Shown: one piece after another, positions 56,037-64,000 of the stretch
How the letters are laid out: every line of letters starts with the position of its first letter
How positions within the stretch are numbered: the first letter of the stretch is position 1
NCBI GenBank assembly: GCA_910591455.2
Contig: OU342806.1
Span: 5,979,478 to 6,043,477, forward strand
Length of the DNA stretch: 64,000 nt
Direction of reading: 5' to 3'
DNA from: Pholis gunnellus
Lineage: Eukaryota > Chordata > Actinopteri > Perciformes > Pholidae
Position numbers and translations under genes: made by a program
Notes under the pieces: generated by a model
The model's input: only the letters and a program-made list of their open reading frames with translations
Databases searched by the model: none
What the model was told of the DNA's origin: nothing

Positions 56037-57619
56037 ACAAATTTCCATTTTGTATCCCAGAGGCACCGCCATGTAGACCACCTCCACCTCACAACCGACA
56101 AGATCAGATTCAAATGTTTTGATGAATATAGAAAATGAAGCTTTTACACTCGCAGTTATTGGGATTCTTATGTGTCTCATTGTGCGTCATCTCTGCCGTC
56201 ATACTGATGCTAACATTGTAAGAATTACTCACACATAAAGTCCAAATAAGCAGTCAGCTAACCCAACAAGAGACACATGCGAAAACGTTTTGTCTCATGT
56301 GCACCTTTTTTTCCTTTTTTTAAATGTCTCAGCATCTTTGTATTCTTTTCAAGAAACCTGATGTCCTTTTCTCGGGGGACTTTGGGCCAGAATAAAGCAT
56401 CTCTAGACTTACAGGCTTGTAACCACAGACAAATAGACATGTAGAATATCGTCTTTCCAACAGGAGTAAAGCCAAGTTGTTAGTAGCCTGATCGTCTGTC
56501 CTGGACCAGGTCCTGGGATTAGTCAGGTTCCTGACTTTAAACCCAGTGGCCTTGAGGACCCAGGAGCCAAACACTACCTTACCCTGTCTCGTGCCAGACA
56601 TGGAGGAGGAGGAGAACGAGGAGGAGGTGAGGGGAGACAGCAAACCGCATTCCCAAGACAATGGACGGTCTGTGGGACTTGCCGAAACTCTGAGGGCCCT
56701 GGGGCACCTCGAGGAAAGGGGGGAAAAATTGTGGGTGAAAGGCGGAGAGAAAGAAAGAAAGATGTTGAGTAAGAGAAGAGGAAAGAAAAAGAAATTAATG
56801 AAAAGAGAGTGGCCAAATAAGGAGGAGGTGTAAGAGAAAGGGAGTGCTGGCACTGTTGTGGGGAACTGATAAGGAGAAAATGGGATAAGGGGTGTTTACT
56901 GCTTACAGTTACACGGGGGTTAGAAAGAGCAAGAAAAAAAGAGCCGACTGTTGTTGCTGTTACTTTAGTTCACCTTTGAGCACTTTCAGTTCAGCCAGTA
57001 CTCGTGTTTCAAGTGTGAGCTTATGAGTCACGTCATACAAACCATAAATACAGGCAGCTGTGTGGGAAAACATTTACGTCAGCCTCCTGGTCCAGGGTCT
57101 CCCCCAGGAAATAGTTTAAGAGAGGTGGTAAACCACCCAGGCCCTAACGCGCCTCGTCTCTTAATCAAATTTCTGAGCAACAATTTACTGTTTGAAATAG
57201 CACAACTGCTCTTTTTTATAACCTGAAGGTTCATGTTTTGTTTCATAAAAGTGTATTAATCTGGTATCACTGACAGTAGGCCTGCCTCCACTGCAAACCC
57301 CTGTTGGGAAACCCTGTTAAATTAGGAGATGTGACTTGGCAAAACAAAAGTCCAAAACACCAAACCAATCCAGAGGCAAATTAATTGGAAATGATATCCA
57401 AAACCCTCACTAATTCAGTCGAGTTAACTTGTACATGAACCAATGTAAGTAATGTGTCAAAAATAGCTAATTAAGGCTATTTTCCCATTTCCCTTTGCAG
57501 AAATGTACGATGCCAAAATGTTATACCGGTGAATAGTTTAAAATGAATGAACGTAAACATGCACCACGGCAGTCTGCTATTTAGTAAGCCGGCGCAAAAT
57601 AACATAATAGGTAATGTGG

Positions 57620-58105
57620 ATGTAACCCCAATTCTATGTAAATGAGTGCATAACTATGTTTGCAATAGTAAACAATCACCTGAAAGCAATGTCGTTTTGT
57701 TTGTTAGCTTAGAATGATCTTTCTTAACAGAGTCCGCCGTGTTGCCTCTCAATGTGTCTATAGAACGGACAAACCAGACACTGGTTCTAGCGAGAGCCTT
57801 TTGGGTTTTTACATTACTAGAAAGCCATCGTAGTTCTCCGTCACGCTTGTGAAATTGCGGTAATTGCAAACTGTGCAAAACTGTGGTACCGCCAGCTGCG
57901 GTTTGACTCCCGTTGCTCCTTCAGTAGTATTATTATGGTAAGGATGGCCTCTGAGCGAGGCGAACGGCGTTACCAGGGTTTTGCACGCGGTGGCTCACAT
58001 TACGGCAGTCTTGGAAAGAGAGAAGTGAGCGGAGGAGTATTCAGTCGGTTAGAATCTGCAACCCCAGCGCTAGATGCCACCAAATCCTACACACTGTAGC
58101 TTTAA
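57620..58105. mobile_element. 5'-truncated copy of the CAGTGTGTAG-ended repeat
   Basis: Shares with 27,415-27,569 the order: AACTATGTTT, AATCACCTGAAA, AATCTGCAACC, a CCTACACACTGTA end and then TTAA. This copy retains a longer interior (for example AACGGACAAACCAGACACTGG then TAGTTCTCCG) but I could not find its left terminus. Confidence 0.55.
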
Positions 58106-59005
58106 CCCCTTTGCTTCAAGCGGCTTTAGCTGTACCTGAACCCAACTCAATATTTCGGAAACGACTATTTTGTAGGAGACTTTGACATTTGAACGCTGCC
58201 AAGCTGTAAGAAATGGGACTTTGCCATTCTACTAACTTTGCTGACATTTCCCGATTGCAGCATTGGTACCTTGGTAGTAGATGACACCATGCCGCCATTG
58301 ATGGATGGTAGAAGAGGAGGGTGACAGATGGAGGGTGAGCCATCCATGAGACGGCAACCTTACAACCATACCCGCCAGCCTACTCCCACCCTGCCATCCC
58401 ACCTCCACTAGCTCTCCGCCCAGTCACACACTGGGAGATAAACGGCCTTGGAGGGACCTGCTGACCTGTGGACCACCAGTCGACAGGCTCCCAGAGTTCA
58501 GCAGGGCCCGACTCACAATGAGATCTGACGTTAATGTGCTCTATTTGCATTCTTGCTTCCAGGAACTACTTTGGTTGCCAGGCAGCGTGGCTCACAGCTT
58601 GCCGTAGCTTGTTGTCGGAGACAGCGGCGTCGGGGAGGTGATCTTTCAGGGATGATTTAGACTTCCATTTCAGTGACACCCGCCTTTCGTCCTCCGCACG
58701 AGACAAGACAGAGAACGCAGAGCAGAGCTAGTTCCCGTTCAGCTATTTCAGAGGTCAAAGAGCCAACACTTCCTGGGTCGGGCTGTCATTAGGAGGGAGG
58801 TTGACAAATATTTGTTTTTGAGGAGTCAAGAGAGGAGAAGAGGGGGCAAAGATTTCCACAGAGCACCTCCCTATCTCTTAACACAAGCATGCATGTAGGC
58901 AGGCGAACTCTCACCAGCATCGCCATCAATAAATAAATAGAGGCTGACAGAAATATCCCCAGCATAGCACTGGCACGCATAGAGAGAGAGAACCAGAGAG
59001 GGGAC

Positions 59006-59057
<52 letters not shown>
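59006..59057. repeat. (CA)n microsatellite
   Basis: About 52 bp of uninterrupted CA. Confidence 0.96.
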
Positions 59058-59060
<3 letters not shown>

Positions 59061-59450
59061 TGAGACATGGCGATAAAGGCTGGGAGAGATAGCAAAAGAG
59101 AGAAGCAAACAAGAAGGAGGTAAACAGAGCGCATAAAAGAGAAGCACAGAGAAACCGGGAGAAGAAGACAAAGAAAACGGAGAGATTTAAAGAAAGAGGA
59201 TAGAGATGCCTCCGTTAGTTTTGTTTGGTCCGGGTCTCCATTCAGGAGAAAGGATTGATAGCCGAGGTAAAACATGTTTACTGTTCACTCCTGTTTGTAG
59301 GAAGAGGAGGGGGTTATTTTCTCTCCCACACTGAACGCCACACATCCCTCTTAGCCCCCGCCCTCCCAAGACAGACTCCCTCCTTTCCCCACCTCCTCAC
59401 CTCCACACCCCCAACAGACAGACAGAGCAGACCACGCTTTGCAGCGCTGC

Positions 59451-59451
<1 letters not shown>

Positions 59452-59508
<57 letters not shown>
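59452..59508. repeat. (CA)n microsatellite
   Basis: About 57 bp of CA running into CCCCGG. Confidence 0.96.
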
Positions 59509-59509
<1 letters not shown>

Positions 59510-59775
59510 CGGAAACACACGCTCACACGCAACCCCCCCTCCTGCCTCCCTCCCTCCCTCCCTATCTGAGCCTCTGCTCCGTCACTTCGTCTCAACTTCT
59601 GGTTCTGATTTAGAAACAACCTCCTCTCGTTCACCCTACTCCCCTTCTTCTCTTCAATTCATCTCTGTCTCAGCATGTGTGTGTGTGTGAGAGAGTAAAA
59701 CTCCTGCAAATGGATACACCAACACGTGTGCAAGCACAGCCTGAGACGTTTATGCCCCCTGTGTGAGTTGTGGTT

Positions 59776-59871
59776 ACTCACTCACACACACACACGCACG
59801 CACACACACACACACAATCACACACACACATACACACATACACACATACACACATACACACATACACACAC
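59776..59871. repeat. compound (CA)n / (CACATA)n repeat
   Basis: CA tract with GCACGCA interruptions and then a short array of CACATACA units, an imperfect higher-order pattern. Confidence 0.92.
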
Positions 59872-59991
59872 GAAAAAAACAGCAGGCATCATGCAAGATC
59901 ATATTCATGGAGACACATGCTCCCCCTCTCCAATGATTAGTCTAAATATGCCAGTGATCACAGAACGGCAGGAAGACCCGGTTTACATGGA

Positions 59992-60057
<66 letters not shown>

Positions 60058-60068
60058 CTCTCTCTCTC
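59992..60068. repeat. compound (CA)n-(CT)n microsatellite
   Basis: About 60 bp of CA passing directly into CT repeats. Confidence 0.95.
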
Positions 60069-61019
60069 TGCTCTAAAACACACAAACTTTTCATTTGCTG
60101 TTTCCCCTCCGAGCAGTGCCGGCAGGCTGCCAAGCTACACATAAACATAGTGCATTTCATTTCACAGCCTTTCTGCAGGTACAGTAATGCAAACACTGGA
60201 AAATATTTAAGCCACATCAGCGGCCCGCTCGCTCTCAGTCGGAACCGAGTGAAACTCTGGTGTTTACAACATCAAATTGCGAGGAATAAAAAAAAAAAAC
60301 CTGTCCTTTTTGGTACAAATTACACCACAGAATCAGTTTTTATTTCAATATTAATAAGTACTAATGGTTTTCAAATAAAGTAAAATTGTACTGAGTCTCT
60401 GTCTTAGATTCCATCTTTCTCTCCCTCTTTATAAAACTTTGTTCTTTGTGTCTTACTCCTTTCTCTGACTGAGGGAGCTAACCAGCCACGGAGAATACAG
60501 CCTGAAATGAAGCATCTCACTAAACCAGCAAGAAATTAGTCAAGAACATGTATATCAGGAAGTCCATTCAGGGGCAGGGAGTGTTCAACCACACATCAGG
60601 TGATTTCACGGATTAACACGACTTCAATCGGAAAGGCATACTGGGTCAGTGACGTCAGTGGACATCTGCACACACTCAGCCCTCCGTGCTTTTAAGAGAT
60701 GTGGGTAGAAGCAGTGACATTATTACAAATACGTTCCGTCGTCTTCATCATTTGCTCCTGTGATCCACAAAAGGGAAAACTAAGTACATAAATGAACAAC
60801 GTGCATTCTACCAACACATAATTAAGAAGTTTTTACTTGACTTTTCTCCTACTGTGTGTGTGTGTGCAGCATCTCTGCTCCAGCAGACACGAATGTCAAA
60901 TTAGAGCCAGTTCACTTTCGCAAAACTAAGTAACAACAACACTCCTTATATTTGTAATATAATGGCAGCTAAAATTATGTGTGTCTGCTAAAATTATGTT
61001 TTTTAGCCACTCTAGCGGC

Positions 61020-61460
61020 ATGGCTCGACTGATGGCAATGTCCGGCGTTCACTCATCCAAACTGTGAAGAAAAGTATCTCAACTATTGGATGGATTGCCA
61101 TAAAATTTGATAAAGACATTCATATTCCTCTAAGGATGAATTTCAATCACTTTGGGGATCCTTTGACTTTTAATTTATTGCTATCATCAGGTCAAAATGG
61201 TAATTCTCCTTTGGTTTATGACTAAATAACTGCAAAAACAAGTGATATTCCCATTAACCTCAGCCTGTGTTTCGAGCTAATTAGCAAATTTAGCATGCTA
61301 ACACACTAAACTAAGATGCTATCTAACAATATACCAGTGAAACATCAGCATGTTGACATGGTGAGCATGTTAGCATGCTGATTTTAGCATTAAGCTCAAA
61401 GCACAGGTACAAGTACAGAGCCGCTGGTGGCTGTAGACTCTTGTTTAGACACGCTTTTAA
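61020..61460 (+). repeat. dispersed teleost repeat, GCATGCTAACA-type, copy 2
   Basis: Ordered blocks: AAGGATGAATTTCAATCAC, TTTGGGGATCCTTTGACTTT, TGACTAAATAACTGCAAAA, GCTAATTAGCAAATTTAGC, CATGCTAACACACTAAACTA, and TGGCTGTAGACTCTTG. The same order occurs at 3,319-3,650. I know this family as abundant in percomorph introns; class unknown. Confidence 0.65.
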
Positions 61461-61830
61461 AACCAATAACAGTAAATCGAGAGACAAAAACCTTTGATGA
61501 AAGTAACCAATCAACAATATCTGCACATATGTCATGAAACGGAAGTTGCAAAACCAGAATTTCTACTAGAGCTCAACGTGCTCTAAAAGGAAGGAGTTCA
61601 GTCTGTGACGGTCTCCGGTTACAAGCCATTTTAATGTGATATGAGATCAGTCTTAAGAAAACACTCATATGAACTGTGAGGTAGGAAAGTGACTCGTGAG
61701 CTAACAAGCACACGACCACAAACATATATACTATACACCATGTGTGCACACATTTACACACAAACCTGGACCAGCGGCTTGATTATACGACCCTGAAGAT
61801 CATTTACACCCAAGCTTTCACTCCCTTTAA

Positions 61831-61831
61831 T

Positions 61832-61913
<82 letters not shown>
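61831..61913. repeat. (CA)n microsatellite, about 82 bp
   Basis: Uninterrupted CA repeat. Confidence 0.97.
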
Positions 61914-61915
<2 letters not shown>

Positions 61916-62107
61916 GCCTCCTGCTCCTCCCCACCTTCTTTCTCCCCTCTTCCTCAGCTTTCTCCCTCCTTATGTTAAACCTGCACATGAACAGCCCCAT
62001 GAGGAGAAATGGGGTCGTTTTCCTCCGTTATCTCCTTTTCTCTACACACCCCCCCCCCCCTTACACTCCCTTTTCTCTTTCTACCCCTTGCTTAACTTAC
62101 TCCTGCT

Positions 62108-62143
<36 letters not shown>
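62108..62143. repeat. (CT)n microsatellite
   Basis: CT repeat with one GT interruption inside a longer pyrimidine-rich stretch. Confidence 0.92.
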
Positions 62144-62145
<2 letters not shown>

Positions 62146-62320
62146 CCTCTCCACTTCCCCCTCCCCCAACCGCCCTCAGCCAATGGCGTCTGGGTGTCAG
62201 GCAGCTCAGAGAAGCTGTTGTCATGGTGACGGGGCTCCTGTCTGTGCTCTGTCCCTCAGGCATCCCAGATCCAGAAAGCAGCATCGTGTTTACGTGAGAG
62301 AGGAGAGGAGGAGAAGAGGG

Positions 62321-62372
62321 AGGGAGGGAGGGAGGGAGGAGAGAGGGAGGGAGGAGAGAGGGAGGAGAGAGG
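62321..62372. repeat. (GGGA)n / GGAGAGA purine array
   Basis: GGGA units followed by a GGAGGAGAGA pattern; a polypurine block that could pair with the upstream CT-rich stretch at 62,108. Confidence 0.85.
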
Positions 62373-62505
62373 AAAACAGTGCTGGGGATAGACGTGAGGG
62401 ACAGAGAGGAGAAGGAGGAAGAGGAGGAGGAGGGAGGGAAAGAAAAACTGCCCCACTTTGACCAGCTTTTGTTCTGCTGTGTCTTCAGCTTTGAAGGCCT
62501 TGCAT

Positions 62506-62510
<5 letters not shown>

Positions 62511-62580
<70 letters not shown>
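62511..62580. repeat. (TG)n microsatellite, about 70 bp
   Basis: Uninterrupted TG, followed 143 bp on by CA tracts in inverted relation. Confidence 0.97.
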
Positions 62581-62581
<1 letters not shown>

Positions 62582-62722
62582 CTCACATGGCCTTGCAGAC
62601 ACCCAGGCATCTCACACCCCTATTCCTGGCACCTCCACCCAATTTCTGACCTTTCCTGGACTCCAGCACGCAGTCACACACGGTCCTGACCCAGCACACA
62701 ATCACAGCTCTTTATATACCTC

Positions 62723-62723
<1 letters not shown>

Positions 62724-62756
<33 letters not shown>

Positions 62757-62763
62757 TACACAC

Positions 62764-62804
<41 letters not shown>
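62724..62804. repeat. two adjacent (CA)n tracts
   Basis: CA tracts of about 28 and 35 bp separated by AATACACACAGTA. Confidence 0.95.
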
Positions 62805-62806
<2 letters not shown>

Positions 62807-62952
62807 TCATCCAAGATCATGTAACCCACCCAAAACACTTGCACCTGGTGTGGCCTAAAATAAGGTCCCCAGGCAGCCATGTTGCAGGGTGGCGCGACGA
62901 TGACAGTGGCTCGGAGAGGGAGGGGGCGGGCATGTGTTAACCACTGTGCCAC

Positions 62953-62982
<30 letters not shown>
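62953..62982. repeat. (CA)n microsatellite
   Basis: About 30 bp of CA. Confidence 0.94.
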
Positions 62983-62985
<3 letters not shown>

Positions 62986-64000
62986 CAGTCCAGATAATTT
63001 ATCTCCAGGGGGCATCTGTTGCTGATTGGTCGATGCCATCGTCTGTGCCCCGACCGCGACACTCGCAGTATGGGGGTTTGCCTTTATACATTTTAATGCT
63101 GTACAGTGTGTGCGCGTGGAAACAGAACTATTCCAGTAGAGCAGGTGTCGAGCTGCACCCCGGGCCCTCCCTACTGTATAATGAACCCAGTCAGCTCCTG
63201 CAGCCGTATCAGTGGTGGCCTATTGCTCTATAGTCTACACACTTGACTTCTCCTTCCTTTTCACAGGACAATCCAGCGCGTTAATTGCAAGGTAAACAAC
63301 TGAAGAGGAGCGTCAACCCCTCAGGAGCTCTTTTCCTCTCCTCCCTCCCTCCTGTTCCTTCATCTCGTCTTTTCTGAGGCGAGGTTGGTTAAGCCCCCCT
63401 TCAGAGTTAGGATCTGGGCAAGCACCAGTTGGAAGCTAATCCGACTCGCCGACTGGACCCCTCCTTCGAAGCGGCACAGCGGGGGTCGGACTGATGAAAG
63501 GAAGGCTGATATGAGGCAAACAGAGCCGCAGACACAGCCTGCCTCAGACCCCCGCGCTGCATTCAGCACTGTACAACAAGGCATTCAGGACATTAAAACA
63601 GCACAACATTATCGACTTCGTTTGTTCGAGCTCGAGGCTGGCAGCCAACTTCCTTTTTTAGGTGGACGTTTCTACCCTGCTGCCACTTGATGCACAGGTT
63701 CAAGCAACGAATGAATGAACTGTGTTCACAATGTGTTCTAACGTCCATTAACTTCCTGTCTGTTCAAGGCCGAAACTCTTGACTGGGACATCACATTTTC
63801 CTCACAGTCAATGAAACCAAATTAGCTTTCATTGGAGTAAAGAGCCTATATGAGGGAAAAGCCTCGAAGCCATTCAAAATTATTTTATTCAGCTGCCCCG
63901 TCAACAGCAATAATAAAATGATGAAACAAATAGTAAAAGTGCTTAATTTTGTATTTGAACAGGTTTGTACACAGGACCGAGTCGAATGTTTGAAACAGGT

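Noticed and set aside
56329..56853. Minus-strand 174-codon frame rich in Ser, Phe and Leu
   Set aside because: The composition reflects a polypurine-rich plus strand (GGAGGAGGA and GAAAGAAAG runs); no family resemblance and no splice sites in family phase.
63385..63690. Plus-strand 101-codon frame near the right edge
   Set aside because: Reasonable composition but no recognisable domain, no splice or promoter support, and it lies antisense within a large intron; probably chance or an old repeat.

Overview
This window is nuclear DNA from a vertebrate, very probably a spiny-rayed (percomorph) teleost fish. It has GT-AG introns, long non-coding stretches, an extreme load of (CA)n/(GA)n microsatellites and several dispersed repeats that I recognise from memory as typical of percomorph genomes. 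There are no bacterial-style operons. Nearly all of the short open frames are microsatellite or intron noise. The real coding sequence totals about 2.2 kb, in 22 exons of three genes, all on the minus strand.

Reading from the left: (1) 1-12,575 is intron 1 of ell (RNA polymerase II elongation factor ELL), and coding exon 1 with the start codon lies at 12,576-12,710; the rest of ell is off the left edge. (2) 12,850-14,840 is the ell-fkbp8 intergenic interval. (3) 15,022-19,745 is a complete fkbp8 coding region: eight coding exons, 409 codons, all junctions GT-AG and in frame. A non-coding first exon is inferred near 20.0-20.4 kb. (4) About 21.2-24.36 kb is the long 3' UTR of ssbp4. From 24,358 to 45,768 there are 13 coding exons (293 residues plus stop) encoding the Pro/Gly/Met-rich C-terminal three quarters of SSBP4. 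(5) 45,769-64,000 is the 5' part of a very large ssbp4 intron (over 18 kb). The exons for the N-terminal LUFS/LisH region were not found and should lie beyond the right edge.

The three products do not form one pathway. ELL is a transcription elongation factor, FKBP8 a tail-anchored mitochondrial/ER co-chaperone and mitophagy receptor, and SSBP4 a partner of LDB/LIM-homeodomain complexes. They are neighbours because of ancient synteny: the same genes cluster on human 19p13.11, but in a different order and orientation.

I found no convincing undescribed system. The most interesting structures are a PIF/Harbinger-like element with a TAA target duplication and a decayed Myb-like frame (29,652-30,424), a 34-bp-arm near-perfect hairpin just upstream of fkbp8 (20,146-20,224), a TTAA-bounded inverted-repeat element (26,638-27,569), a G27 tract in the fkbp8 3' UTR, a teleost-type Gly7 linker in FKBP8, and a strong excess of UG over CA repeats in the ssbp4 pre-mRNA.
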